Below are positions 16,962 to 26,346 of a DNA stretch of 64,000 nt, piece after piece. Numbering within the stretch: the stretch's first letter is position 1; each line of letters begins with the position of its first letter. Origin of the DNA: Streptomyces olivochromogenes (GTDB taxonomy: Bacteria; Actinomycetota; Actinomycetes; Streptomycetales; Streptomycetaceae); assembly GCF_021538895.1 (NCBI RefSeq), contig NZ_JADDRL010000002.1, positions 153,972-217,971 on the forward strand, read 5' to 3'. A program made the position numbers and the translations under genes. Under the pieces are notes generated by a model that saw only the letters and a list, made by a program, of their open reading frames with translations, searched no databases and was not told the origin of the DNA.

Positions 16962-18107
16962 ATGACGGTCATGGAGCAGCGAGGGGCCTACCGGCCTTCG
17001 CCGCCGCCCGCCTGGCAGCCCCGTATGGACCCCGCGCCGCTGCTGCCCGACGCCGAGCCGTACCGCGTCCTCGGCACCGAGGCCGCCGCCAAGGCCGACC
17101 CGGATCTGCTGCGCCGGCTTTACACCCAGCTGATCCGAGGCCGCCGCTACAACACTCAGGCGACCGCCCTCACCAAGCAGGGCCGCCTCGCCGTCTACCC
17201 CTCCAGCACCGGCCAGGAGGCCTGTGAGGTGGCCGCCGCGCTCGCCCTTGAGGAGCGCGACTGGCTCTTCCCGAGCTACCGGGACACGCTCGCCGCCGTC
17301 GCCCGCGGCGTCGACCCCGTCGAGGCGCTCACCCTGCTGCGCGGCGACTGGCACACCGGCTACGACCCGTACGCGCACCGCGTGGCCCCCTTGTGCACCC
17401 CTCTCGCCACCCAGCTCCCGCACGCGGTCGGGCTCGCCCACGCCGCCCGTCTCAAGGGCGACGACGTGGTCGCGCTCGCGATGGTCGGCGACGGCGGCAC
17501 CAGCGAGGGCGACTTCCACGAGGCCCTGAACTTCGCCGCCGTCTGGCAGGCGCCGGTCGTCTTCCTCGTCCAGAACAACGGCTTCGCCATCTCCGTCCCG
17601 CTCGCCAAGCAGACCGCCGCCCCGTCCCTGGCCCACAAGGCCGTCGGATACGGCATGCCGGGCCGCCTGGTCGACGGCAACGACGCCGCCGCCGTGCACG
17701 AGGTGCTCAGCGACGCCGTACGGCACGCGCGCGCGGGTGGCGGCCCCACCCTCATCGAGGCGGTGACGTACCGCATCGACGCCCACACCAACGCCGACGA
17801 CGCCACCCGCTACCGCGGCGACGCCGAGGTCGAGGCCTGGCGCGCACACGACCCGATCCAGCTGCTGGAGCAGGAGCTGACGACGCGCGGGCTGCTCGAC
17901 GACGCCGGCATCGAGGCCGCCCGGCAGGACGCCGAGGAGATGGCAGCGGACCTGCGCGCACGCATGAACAAGGACCCCGAGCTCAACCCCATGGACCTCT
18001 TCGACCACGTCTACGCCGAGAGCACCGCGCAGCTGCGCGAGCAGCGCGACCTGCTGCGCGCCGAGCTGGAGGCGGAACAGGACGACCAGGAAGGCGACCT
18101 TCGATGA
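16962..18107 (+). CDS. bkdA: Branched-chain 2-oxoacid dehydrogenase E1 alpha (first set)
   Basis: 381 aa. Thiamine-diphosphate enzyme: motif GDGGTSEGDFHEALNF ... LVQNNGFAIS (GDG-X-NN), GQEACEVAAALALE, and the phosphorylation-loop-like AHTNADDATRYRGDAEV. Together with the beta subunit it decarboxylates branched 2-oxoacids to supply primers for branched fatty acids. The substrate (branched chain rather than pyruvate) is inferred from the split alpha/beta E1 and the AsnC neighbour. The C-terminus is a charged coiled coil. The stop overlaps the E1 beta ATG. Confidence 0.88.
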   Translation: MTVMEQRGAYRPSPPPAWQPRMDPAPLLPDAEPYRVLGTEAAAKADPDLLRRLYTQLIRGRRYNTQATALTKQGRLAVYPSSTGQEACEVAAALALEERDWLFPSYRDTLAAVARGVDPVEALTLLRGDWHTGYDPYAHRVAPLCTPLATQLPHAVGLAHAARLKGDDVVALAMVGDGGTSEGDFHEALNFAAVWQAPVVFLVQNNGFAISVPLAKQTAAPSLAHKAVGYGMPGRLVDGNDAAAVHEVLSDAVRHARAGGGPTLIEAVTYRIDAHTNADDATRYRGDAEVEAWRAHDPIQLLEQELTTRGLLDDAGIEAARQDAEEMAADLRARMNKDPELNPMDLFDHVYAESTAQLREQRDLLRAELEAEQDDQEGDLR

Positions 18108-19108
18108 CCACCGTCGCCGTCAAGCCCGCCACCATGGCGCAGGCGCTGACCCGCGCGCTGCGCGACGCGATGGCCGCCGACCCCGCCGTGCACGTGATGG
18201 GCGAGGACGTCGGCACACTCGGCGGCGTCTTCCGGGTCACCGACGGACTCGCCAAGGAGTTCGGCGAGGACCGCTGCACGGACACCCCGCTCGCCGAGGC
18301 CGGCATCCTCGGCACCGCCGTCGGCATGGCGATGTACGGACTGCGCCCGGTCGTGGAGATGCAGTTCGACGCCTTCGCCTACCCGGCGTTCGAGCAGCTC
18401 ATCAGCCACGTCGCGCGGATGCGCAACCGCACGCGGGGCAGGATGCCCCTGCCGATCACCATCCGGGTCCCCTACGGCGGCGGCATCGGCGGCGTCGAGC
18501 ACCACAGCGACTCGTCCGAGGCGTACTACATGGCGACCCCCGGGCTCCATGTCGTCACGCCCGCCACCGTCGCCGACGCCTACGGCCTGCTGCGCGCCGC
18601 CATCGCCTCCGACGACCCGGTCGTCTTCCTGGAGCCCAAGCGGCTGTACTGGTCGAAGGACTCCTGGAACCCCGAGGAGCCGGCGACGGTCGAGCCGATC
18701 GGCCGCGCGGTGGTGCGCCGCCAGGGCCGCGGCGCCACGCTCATCACCTACGGGCCGTCCGTGCCGGTCTGCATGGAGGCCGCCGACGCGGCCCAGGCGG
18801 AGGGCTGGGACCTCGAAGTCGTCGACCTACGCTCTCTGGTGCCGTTCGACGACGAGACGGTCTGCGCGTCGGTGCGCCGCACCGGGCGCGCGGTCGTCGT
18901 GCACGAGGCGAGCGCGTTCGGCGGACCGGGCGGCGAGATCGCGGCCCGGATCACGGAGCGCTGCTTCCACCACCTGGAGGCGCCGGTGCTGCGCGTGGCC
19001 GGGTTCGACCTCCCCTATCCGCCGCCGATGCTGGAGAAGCACCACCTGCCCGGCGTCGACCGGATCCTGGACGCCGTGGCGCGGCTGCAGTGGGAGGCCG
19101 AGAGCTGA
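18104..19108 (+). CDS. bkdB: 2-oxoacid dehydrogenase E1 beta (first set)
   Basis: 334 aa. Transketolase-type pyrimidine domain with VMGEDVGTLGGVFRVTDGL, then IRVPYGGGIGGVEHHSDSSE and a C-terminal domain with VVVHEASAFGGPGGEIAARI. It forms the E1 heterotetramer with the preceding gene (ATGA overlap). The stop overlaps the E2 ATG as TGATG. It is paralogous to the protein at 35343, sharing most motifs but with clearly different sequence. Confidence 0.9.
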   Translation: MTTVAVKPATMAQALTRALRDAMAADPAVHVMGEDVGTLGGVFRVTDGLAKEFGEDRCTDTPLAEAGILGTAVGMAMYGLRPVVEMQFDAFAYPAFEQLISHVARMRNRTRGRMPLPITIRVPYGGGIGGVEHHSDSSEAYYMATPGLHVVTPATVADAYGLLRAAIASDDPVVFLEPKRLYWSKDSWNPEEPATVEPIGRAVVRRQGRGATLITYGPSVPVCMEAADAAQAEGWDLEVVDLRSLVPFDDETVCASVRRTGRAVVVHEASAFGGPGGEIAARITERCFHHLEAPVLRVAGFDLPYPPPMLEKHHLPGVDRILDAVARLQWEAES

Positions 19109-20604
19109 TGGCACAGGTGCTGGAGTTCAAGCTCCCCGACCTCGGGGAGGGTCTCACCGAGGCGGAGATCGTCCGCTGGCTGGTGCAGGTCGGCGATGTC
19201 GTCGCCATCGACCAGCCGGTCGTCGAGGTCGAGACGGCCAAGGCGATGGTCGAGGTCCCCTGCCCGTACGGCGGTGTGGTCACCGCCCGCTTCGGCGAGG
19301 AGGGCACGGAACTGCCCGTGGGCGCGCCGCTGTTGACGGTGGCGGTGGGCCCGGCCGCTTCGGACGGGCCGACCGAGGGCTCGGGGAACGTGCTGGTCGG
19401 CTACGGCACGGGAGCGCCCCCGGCGCGACGGCGCAGGGTACGCCCGACGCCCACCGGGTCGTCGGCGTCCACCGGGTCCTCGCCATCCACCGGACCGACG
19501 GCACCCGCCGGTTCCTCCGCGGCCACCGGACCGGCGAACGGCTCCGGCGCGAACGGATCCGCGGTCGCGGGCCGGGTACCGGTCACCGCGGCGTTCGACA
19601 CGGCGTCCGGCAGCGGCAGCGCGGTTCCGGCCGCCGCACAGGCCCTCGCGCGTGGGACCGCGCGGCCTGCCGAGGGTCCCGTCCCCGTGATCTCGCCCCT
19701 CGTGCGCAGGCTCGCCCGGGACAACGGCCTGGACCTGCGGCAGCTGGCGGGATCGGGGCCGGACGGGCTGATCCTGCGGGCGGACGTCGAGCACGCGCTG
19801 CGGGCCGACACGGCACTCGCCCCCACGGCGGGCGCCCCGGGTCCGCTCACCGCCCCGGCCGAGCGGGCGGCCGCGCCCGCGGCCGCCGCCGTGCGCTCCT
19901 CGGCCGTCGCAGCCGGGGGCACCCGCGTTCCCCTCAAGGGCGTTCGCGGGGCGGTGGCCGACAAGCTCTCCCGCAGCCGTCGTGAGATCCCGGACGCCAC
20001 CTGCTGGGTGGACGCCGACGCGACGGAGCTGATGCGGGCGCGGGCGGCGATGAACGCGTCGGGCGGTCCGAAGATCTCCCTGCTCGCGCTGCTCGCCCGG
20101 ATCTGCACCGCCGCCCTGGCCCGGTTCCCGGAGCTCAACTCCACCGTGGACATGGAGGCCAGGGAGATCGTCCGCCTGGACCACGTGCACCTCGGATTCG
20201 CCGCGCAGACGGACCGCGGGCTCGTCGTGCCCGTCGTACGGGACGCGCACGCCCGGGACGCCGAGGGGCTGACCGCGGAGTTCGCGCGGCTGACCGAGGC
20301 CGCGCGGACCGGAACGCTGACCCCCGGGGAGCTGACCGGCGGGACCTTCACGCTGAACAACTACGGAGTGTTCGGCGTCGACGGCTCCACGCCGATCATC
20401 AACCACCCCGAGGCGGCCATGCTCGGCGTCGGCCGTATCGTCCCCAAGCCGTGGGTGCACGAGGGCGAGCTGGCGGTGCGGCAGGTCGTCCAGCTCTCGC
20501 TCACCTTCGACCACCGGGTGTGCGACGGCGGCACGGCGGGCGGCTTCCTGCGGTACGTGGCGGACTGCGTGGAACAGCCGGCGGTGCTGCTGCGGACGCT
20601 GTGA
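19108..20604 (+). CDS. bkdC: 2-oxoacid dehydrogenase E2 acyltransferase (first set)
   Basis: 498 aa. A single N-terminal lipoyl domain with the lipoyl-lysine motif VETAKAMVEVPCPYGG; an unusually long Pro/Ala/Ser/Gly linker (about residues 105-180); a peripheral subunit-binding domain (PLVRRLARDNGLDLRQLAGS); and a C-terminal catalytic domain with GTFTLNNYGVFGVDGSTPII and the FDHRVCDGG active site. It transfers the acyl group to CoA. ATG 19108 is set by the overlap with E1 beta; a GTG 18 nt earlier is less likely. E3 is not encoded here. Confidence 0.9.
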   Translation: MAQVLEFKLPDLGEGLTEAEIVRWLVQVGDVVAIDQPVVEVETAKAMVEVPCPYGGVVTARFGEEGTELPVGAPLLTVAVGPAASDGPTEGSGNVLVGYGTGAPPARRRRVRPTPTGSSASTGSSPSTGPTAPAGSSAATGPANGSGANGSAVAGRVPVTAAFDTASGSGSAVPAAAQALARGTARPAEGPVPVISPLVRRLARDNGLDLRQLAGSGPDGLILRADVEHALRADTALAPTAGAPGPLTAPAERAAAPAAAAVRSSAVAAGGTRVPLKGVRGAVADKLSRSRREIPDATCWVDADATELMRARAAMNASGGPKISLLALLARICTAALARFPELNSTVDMEAREIVRLDHVHLGFAAQTDRGLVVPVVRDAHARDAEGLTAEFARLTEAARTGTLTPGELTGGTFTLNNYGVFGVDGSTPIINHPEAAMLGVGRIVPKPWVHEGELAVRQVVQLSLTFDHRVCDGGTAGGFLRYVADCVEQPAVLLRTL

Positions 20605-20644
20605 CCGGTTCCCTGTGATCAGGGGCGGCACGCATACTCGGAGG

Positions 20645-21643
20645 GTGACCGCCTCCGAGCCCGCCGCCCCCGCTCCCGATGTGCCGGACGACGCGTCGTC
20701 GTCCGGCACGGCCTACGACGCCGTCGTGCTCGCCGGTGGTGCCGCGCGGCGCCTCGGCGGGGCCGACAAGCCCGGCGTGCGGGTCGGCGGCCGCGCGCTG
20801 CTCGACCGGGTGCTCACGGCCTGCGCCGGGGCGCGCACGACCGTCGTCGTGGCCGACCCCCGGCCGACCGCCCGGCCGGTGCGCTGGGCGCGCGAGGAAC
20901 CGCCCGGCGCCGGCCCGGTCGCCGCGCTCGACGCCGGGCTGCGGCACACCACCGCGGAGTACGCCGTCGTCCTCTCCGCCGACCTGCCCTTCCTCGAAGA
21001 GGGCACGGTCCGGCGGCTGTTGACCACCCTGCGCGCCGGCGGCGCCGAAGGCGCGCTGCTCACCGACGCGGACGGCCGCGACCAGCCGCTCGTCGCCGCG
21101 TACCGTACCGCCGCGCTGCGCCGCGAGCTGGCGGCACTCGCCGACGCCCGGTCCGACGAGGCCGGTTCGACGGACGGCCAAGCCGACCGCGGCGGTCTGA
21201 CCGGGCTGCCCCTGCGCCGGCTGACCGGTGCGCTCGACCTCACCCGCGTCCCGGACCCGCTCGCGTCCTTCGACTGCGACACCTGGGACGACATCGCAAC
21301 CGCCAGGGCACGCATCAGGGAGCATGGGCACGTGTTGGATGAATGGATCTCCGCAGTCAAGGACGAGCTGGGCATCGACCTGGACGTCGACACCGGCGTC
21401 CTGCTCGACCTCGCCCGCGACGCCGCGCACGGCGTGGCCCGGCCCGCCGCCCCGCTGACCACCTTCCTCGTGGGTTACGCGGCCGCACAGGGCAAGGGAG
21501 GCCCCGAAGCGGTCGCCGAGGCCGCCGCCAGGGCCACCGCGCTGGCCCTGCGCTGGGAGGAGGAGAACGCCGCCCCCCAGCCGTCCTCCGGGACCGCCCC
21601 CACGGCGCCCGCCCAGCCCGACACCGGCCCGGACGCGGGATGA
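20645..21643 (+). CDS. mobA: Molybdenum cofactor guanylyltransferase MobA fused to DUF6457-like domain
   Basis: 332 aa. Residues about 20-235 are a nucleotidyltransferase: VVLAGGAARRLGGADKP, then VVADPRPTARPVRW, LSADLPFLEEGTV and DQPLVAAYR. The C-terminal part begins VLDEWISAVKDELGIDLDVD and resembles the small DUF6457 helical domain, here fused. It would attach GMP to molybdopterin. It overlaps moeA by 4 nt. The GTG start follows CATACT by 6 nt, so the mRNA may be leaderless. Confidence 0.87.
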   Translation: MTASEPAAPAPDVPDDASSSGTAYDAVVLAGGAARRLGGADKPGVRVGGRALLDRVLTACAGARTTVVVADPRPTARPVRWAREEPPGAGPVAALDAGLRHTTAEYAVVLSADLPFLEEGTVRRLLTTLRAGGAEGALLTDADGRDQPLVAAYRTAALRRELAALADARSDEAGSTDGQADRGGLTGLPLRRLTGALDLTRVPDPLASFDCDTWDDIATARARIREHGHVLDEWISAVKDELGIDLDVDTGVLLDLARDAAHGVARPAAPLTTFLVGYAAAQGKGGPEAVAEAAARATALALRWEEENAAPQPSSGTAPTAPAQPDTGPDAG

Positions 21644-23019
21644 CCGCCCCCGGCACCCGGACCGGCGAGCCCAGCGAGGACACCGACGACCTCGACGTCG
21701 AGGAGGCGCTCGCCCTCGTGAGGAACCCCAAGGCGGACCACGGCCACGGCGACCGGACATCTGCGTCCCCGTCCGAGCCCGCTCCGCGCGGCGAGCGCGC
21801 GTCCGACGACCGTCACCACCGGGCCACCGCCTGGCCCCGGGCCCGCGAGATCGCTGCACGCGCCGCCCGTTCCGGCACCCGCCGTGCCCCCGTCTCCCTG
21901 CCGCTCGGCGACGCCCTGGGGCTCGTCCTGGCCGCTTCCCTCGACGCGCTCACCGACCTCCCCTCCTTCGACACGTCCGCGATGGACGGCTGGGCGGTCG
22001 CCGGGCCCGGCCCCTGGGTCGTACGGGACGAGGGCGTGCTGGCCGGGCACGCGCGGCCCGAGCGGCTGACCGACGGCGAGGCGGTACGGATCGCGACCGG
22101 CGCCCGCATCCCGGCCGACACCACCGCCGTGCTGCGCAGCGAACACGGCCGCACCGACGGCAAGGGCCGGCTGCACTCCTCGCGCGAACTCGGCCACGGC
22201 CAGGACATCCGCCCGCGCGGCCAGGAGTGCCGCACCGGCGACCAGTTGCTGCCCGTCGGCACCCTGATCACGCCGGCCGTACTGGGCCTCGCCGCGGCCG
22301 CCGGATACGACACCGTGACCGTCGTCCCCCGCCCCCGTGTCGAAGTCCTCGTCCTCGGTGACGAGTTGCTGACCGAGGGGCTGCCGCGCGAGGGGCTGAT
22401 CCGCGATGCTCTCGGCCCGATGCTGCCCTCCTGGCTGCGCGCGCTCGGTGCCGAGGTCACCGCCGTACGCCGGCTCGGCGACGACGCCAAGGCTCTGCGC
22501 AAGGCGCTCACCTCGTCCGGCGCCGACCTCATCGTGACCACCGGCGGTACCGCCTCCGGGCCCGTCGACCACGTCCACCCCACGCTGGCACGCATCGGCG
22601 CCGAACTCCTCGTCGACGGCGTCAAGGTGCGCCCCGGTCACCCCATGCTGCTGGCCCGCATCCGGGAGAACCAGCACCTCGTGGGACTGCCCGGAAACCC
22701 CCTCGCGGCCGTCTCCGGCCTGCTCACGCTCGCCGAACCCCTGCTGCGGACCCTCGCCGCGCACCCGGCGCCCGAGCCGTACGCGCTGCCCCTGCGGGAG
22801 ACGGTGCATGGGCATCCGTACGACACCCGGCTCATCCCCGTGATGCTGCGCGGTGACGGTGCCCGGCCGCTGCACTACAACGGCCCGGCGATGCTGCGCG
22901 GCATCGCCGCCGCCGACGCGCTCGCGGTCGTACCACCGGGCGGTGCCCGGCAGGGGCAGGAGGTGGAGCTGCTGGACCTGCCGTGGGCGGCCGCCGGAAT
23001 CGGGGTGTGTTTCACGTGA
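21640..23019 (+). CDS. moeA: Molybdopterin molybdenumtransferase MoeA
   Basis: 459 aa. MoeA domains are visible: LPSFDTSAMDGWAVAGPGPW, GEAVRIATGARIPADT, then the MoaB-like fold with LVLGDELLTEG, IVTTGGTASGPVDHV and VKVRPGHPMLLARI / HLVGLPGNPLAAVSGLL. It inserts molybdate into the cofactor. About 80 N-terminal residues are acidic, low-complexity and not part of the core. The stop lies within a parS site and overlaps the channel start (GTGA). Confidence 0.92.
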   Translation: MTAPGTRTGEPSEDTDDLDVEEALALVRNPKADHGHGDRTSASPSEPAPRGERASDDRHHRATAWPRAREIAARAARSGTRRAPVSLPLGDALGLVLAASLDALTDLPSFDTSAMDGWAVAGPGPWVVRDEGVLAGHARPERLTDGEAVRIATGARIPADTTAVLRSEHGRTDGKGRLHSSRELGHGQDIRPRGQECRTGDQLLPVGTLITPAVLGLAAAAGYDTVTVVPRPRVEVLVLGDELLTEGLPREGLIRDALGPMLPSWLRALGAEVTAVRRLGDDAKALRKALTSSGADLIVTTGGTASGPVDHVHPTLARIGAELLVDGVKVRPGHPMLLARIRENQHLVGLPGNPLAAVSGLLTLAEPLLRTLAAHPAPEPYALPLRETVHGHPYDTRLIPVMLRGDGARPLHYNGPAMLRGIAAADALAVVPPGGARQGQEVELLDLPWAAAGIGVCFT

Positions 23020-23022
23020 AAC
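23009..23022. promoter_or_regulatory. parS: parS site (ParB-binding), perfect palindrome
   Basis: GTTTCACGTGAAAC, identical to the Streptomyces parS consensus and extended by T/A on each side to a 16-bp palindrome. It sits across the moeA stop and the start of the channel gene. Such sites cluster around oriC and are bound by ParB during sporulation septation. Confidence 0.85.
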
Positions 23023-23428
23023 AACCGGGCCACGACGCCATCGCCCGTCCGGCGGACGAGCCGCTGGTCACCCATCGGGTGAAACTCCCGAAGAAGGTGG
23101 TCGAGCGCCCGATCCGCCAGGTCGCCAAACGGCTGTCGCTGGCCCTGCTGGTGCTGGTCGGCACCGCGCTCATCGTCTACGCCGACCACGACGGCTACCA
23201 CGACAACTCCGACGGCTCCGTGGACTTCCTCGACGCGCTCTACTACGCGACGGTCACCCTCTCCACCACGGGATACGGCGACATCACCCCGGTGAGCGAC
23301 GGCGCTCGGCTCACCAACATCTTCGTCATCACGCCCCTGCGCGTGTTGTTCCTGATCATCCTGGTCGGCACCACGCTGGAAGTCCTCACCGAACGCACCC
23401 GGGAGGAATGGCGACTGAACCGCTGGAG
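23016..23428 (+). pseudogene. Potassium channel gene, 5' part (pore), interrupted by insert
   Basis: GTG start overlapping the moeA stop. It encodes a first membrane helix (RLSLALLVLVGTALIVYA), a pore loop with the K+ selectivity filter TTGYGDITP, and a second helix (VLFLIILVGTTLEVL), ending EEWRLNRW. The coding then runs into foreign DNA and the frame ends at 23630 with an unrelated tail (SQRFARCATAPPGCAP...). The cytosolic RCK domain that should follow resumes at 25568. Removal of 23429-25567 joins the two halves in frame as one 365-aa protein. Whether the pore half still works alone is unknown. Confidence 0.88.
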
Positions 23429-23907
23429 TCAACGATTTGCCAGATGTGCCACAGCGCCTCCGGGGTGCGCGCCCGCATACTGGTTGATCGCGAACGCGCT
23501 GTATCGGCTCCTTCGCGGCGCGGCAGGGTCATCAACTTGCGGAATGGCGCGGACTCGGTCCAGTGAAGGGGCCCTGCCCAGGACGGTTGCGACCCGTGAT
23601 CACACCAGCCACTGCATGCTCCTTGCATAGCCTTCACCGGCGTCGGCGCGTGCGGGTAGGCAGGAGAGGCGTTGCTGCTGTCCACACGCGGGTGGGTAGC
23701 GACGGTGACCGCATGCAGTAATCGGCTCGCCCGTATGGACCCTTTTCAAAGTTTTGGTGCGGGCTTGTGCTGATCATGGCACTTAGCGTCGGCTGCGGCG
23801 CTCCTCAGCGCCGCGGCGGTCCCGTATGTCCATGCCAGGGCGTCGATCGCTGCCTTCATCCGGAGCACGCCAATGCACCTCGGTGTGGTGCATTGCAGGA
23901 GGTCTGC

Positions 23908-25368
23908 ATGTCGGGAATCGCGGTGCGGGGGGCATCGGAGCAGGGGAGTACGGAGCGAAGTCGTGGGGGCACGGGTGCGTGGTGGGTGCTGGTGCGCACC
24001 TGGGTGGCGGGACTTGCGGTCCTGGCCGGCCTGGCCGTTCCGCTCGCTGTGGCCACGCCCGCCGCCGCGCAGACGGGCACCTTCACCTACGTCACCAACT
24101 TCGGCTCGGACAGCGTGTCGGTGGTCGACACCGCCACCAACACCGTCACCGCCACAGTCCCCGTCGGCGACGGCCCCTTCGACGTGGCGGTCACCCCGGA
24201 CGGCACCCGCGCCTACGTCGCCAACAACAACTCGGACAACGTGTCCGTGATCGACACCACCACCAACACCGTCACCGCGACCGTCCCCGTCGGCGACATG
24301 CCGCGCGGCGTGGCGATCACCCCCGACGGCACCCGCGCCTACGTCACCAACCTCGGCTCCGACGACGTGTCCGTGATCGACACCGCCATCAACACCGTCA
24401 TCGGGAGTCCCATCCCCGTCGGCAACGGGCCCCGCAGCGTGGCGATCACCCCGGACGGCGCCCGTGCCTACGTGGTCAACACCATCTCAAGCGATGTGTC
24501 GGTGATCGACACCGCCACCAACACCGTCATCGCCACCGTCCCCGTCGGCGTCAACCCCGTCGGCGTGGCGATCACCCCCGACGGCACCCGCGCATACGTC
24601 GCCAACACCAGCTCGGGCAGCGTGTCGGTGGTCGACACCGCCACCAACACCGTCACCACCAACATCCTCGTCGGCCTTGCCCCCATCGGTGTGGCGATCA
24701 CCCCCGACGGCGCCCGCGCCTACGTCACCGACAACGTTCAGGCCAATGTGCGGGTGATCGATACCGCCACCAACACCGTCATCGGGAACCCCATCCCCGT
24801 CGGCCTCAGCCCGAACGAGGTGGCGATCACCCCGGACGGTACCCGCGCCTACGTCGCCAACGCCGGCTCCGACAGCGTGTCCGTGATCGACACCACCACC
24901 AACACCGTCACCACCACCGTCCCCGTCGGTGACGTTCCCGTTGGCGTGGCGATCGGGACCCTCGCCGCCGAGCGCACCCCGACCACCCTGACCCTGAAGG
25001 TGAAGAAGGGGAAGGACGCCCGGGGCAACAACGGTGTCACCCTGAAGGCCAAGCTGACCGCCGAGGGCCAGCCCCTGGAAGGCAAGACCATCGACTTCAC
25101 CACCGACTCCACCCTGCTGTGCACCGAGACGACCAACAGCAACGGCAAGGCCACCTGCAAGGCCCCGGGCAAGCAGGACAAGAAGACGTGCTACACCGCT
25201 ACGTTCGCCGGTGACGACACGTACGAGCCCTCCACCGCCACCGTCTGCAAGAAGTACCACTACAGCAAGGCCGACACCTGGCCAGGACTGCTCGACCCGA
25301 CCGACGTCCATGACGGTGTGACCGACATGGTGCAGCCCGCCATGGCCTCGGCGGGCCTGCCGGACTGA
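23908..25368 (+). CDS. Secreted seven-bladed YVTN beta-propeller protein with Ig-like tail
   Basis: 486 aa. Basic N-region, hydrophobic core (WVAGLAVLAGLAVPLAVA) and signal cleavage after ATPAAAQ. Seven repeats of about 42 residues of the form YVTN-x-GSDSVSVIDTATNTV, each followed by a PVG...P.GVAITPDGTRA turn, form a predicted propeller similar to YncE. The last 130 residues form an Ig-like (Big3-type) domain with LEGKTIDFTTDSTLLC and three further cysteines, ending after YTATFAGDDTYEPSTA. ATG 23908 was chosen over an upstream in-frame start because AGGAGG sits 5 nt before it. Extracellular binding or surface role inferred; no catalytic motif. The tandem repeats are also evident in the DNA (about 126 bp). 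Confidence 0.88.
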   Translation: MSGIAVRGASEQGSTERSRGGTGAWWVLVRTWVAGLAVLAGLAVPLAVATPAAAQTGTFTYVTNFGSDSVSVVDTATNTVTATVPVGDGPFDVAVTPDGTRAYVANNNSDNVSVIDTTTNTVTATVPVGDMPRGVAITPDGTRAYVTNLGSDDVSVIDTAINTVIGSPIPVGNGPRSVAITPDGARAYVVNTISSDVSVIDTATNTVIATVPVGVNPVGVAITPDGTRAYVANTSSGSVSVVDTATNTVTTNILVGLAPIGVAITPDGARAYVTDNVQANVRVIDTATNTVIGNPIPVGLSPNEVAITPDGTRAYVANAGSDSVSVIDTTTNTVTTTVPVGDVPVGVAIGTLAAERTPTTLTLKVKKGKDARGNNGVTLKAKLTAEGQPLEGKTIDFTTDSTLLCTETTNSNGKATCKAPGKQDKKTCYTATFAGDDTYEPSTATVCKKYHYSKADTWPGLLDPTDVHDGVTDMVQPAMASAGLPD

Positions 25369-25394
25369 GACCACCGATTGTCGTTCGACCGATG

Positions 25395-25441
25395 GCGTAC
25401 GGACCAGGCGCAGGGAGTCCATGACGACCTGGTCCGTACGC
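25395..25441. terminator. Hairpin after the YVTN gene
   Basis: A perfect 14-bp stem, GCGTACGGACCAGG / CCTGGTCCGTACGC, with a 19-nt loop. It lies 27 nt after the stop inside the insert. No T-tract, as is common in Streptomyces. Confidence 0.6.
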
Positions 25442-25567
25442 CCCGGTCACCTCGACACCACAACCGCTGGCAATAGGGCTCCGAACGGCACTTCGCAGAG
25501 CGAGAGGTTTGGCGCCGGCGTCGAGCCCAAGCCAAGGTCATTTCTTGATGGTCGTGATCCGCTGGAG

Positions 25568-26252
25568 GTCCACCGTGCGCGATCACACCGTCGTCATCGG
25601 CTTCGGAACGAAGGGGCGGTCCGCGATCGAGACCGTGTGCGGGGCGGGGCTGAGGAAGGACCAGGTCGTCGTGGTCGACCCCAGCTCGAAGGTGATCGAT
25701 GCGGCGACGGCGGACGGCTTCACGGGCGTGATCGGTGACGGGACACGCAGCGAGGTACTGAAGCGGGCCGAGGTGGAGAAGGCGCGGCAGATCGTCGTCG
25801 CTCCGCAGCGCGACGACACCGCCGTCCTGGTCACGCTCACCGCCCGGCAGCTCAACCGGCGCGCGAAGATCGTGGCCGCGGTGCGGGAGGAGGAGAACGC
25901 GCCGCTGCTCAAGCAGTCCGGCGCCGACGCCGTCATCACCAGCGCCAGCGCGGCCGGCCGACTGCTCGGCCTGTCGGTGCTCAGCCCGGCCGCCGGCATG
26001 GTCATGGAGGACCTCATCCAGCAGGGCAGCGGCCTCGACCTCATGGAGCGCCCCGTCGTCAAGGCCGAGGTGGGCAAGGAGCCGCGCGAGACCGACGACC
26101 TGGTGGTGAGCGTCGTGCGCGGGCACCGGGTGCTCGGTTACGACGATCCGTCCATCGGCGCCCTCCAGATGACGGACCGTCTGATCACGATCGTGCGGGC
26201 GACGCCGGGCGCGAGGGTCACCCCGGACATGCGGCCGCTGCCGCGGGACTGA
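25568..26252 (+). pseudogene. Potassium channel gene, 3' part (TrkA-N/RCK domain)
   Basis: The open frame continues from the insert (ATG 25547 would give MVVIRWRSTVRDHT...). It holds an RCK/TrkA-N NAD-binding domain: HTVVIGFGTKGRSAIETV, VVVDPSSKVIDAA, then IVAAVREEENAPLLKQSGAD and a TrkA-C-like end to MRPLPRD. This is the regulatory half of the MthK-like channel begun at 23016. It could be expressed as a separate soluble RCK protein from the insert-derived ATG, but that is speculative. The coding part is intact with no stop or frameshift. Confidence 0.88.
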
Positions 26253-26346
26253 ACCGGCCCGAGGAGGCCGGCCCGGCCGGGTGGCACGGACCAGGACCCG
26301 GCGGGGGTGAGCGGGACCAGCCGGGGTGGTGAGGGGCAGGGCGGGG

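Larger units (their letters stand above)
23429..25567. mobile_element. 2.1 kb insertion in the potassium channel gene, with 9-bp direct repeats
   Basis: The segment is bounded by CCGCTGGAG at 23420-23428 and 25559-25567. The length is 2139 bp (713 x 3), and deleting it restores an uninterrupted channel/RCK frame. It holds one complete gene (23908-25368), a terminator-like hairpin, and about 480 nt of non-coding DNA on the left. No transposase, recombinase or clear terminal inverted repeat is visible, so the mechanism is unknown. Confidence 0.8.

Noticed and set aside
23386..23685. Reverse-strand frame at the left end of the insert (99 codons)
   Set aside because: It crosses the insertion boundary into the channel gene and matches no recognised family; it may include a gene fragment from the insert source, but there is no support for a functional gene.
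24080..24960. Periodic DNA repeats resembling a CRISPR-like array
   Set aside because: The period of about 126 bp is in frame and encodes propeller blades; there are no unique spacers between identical repeats.
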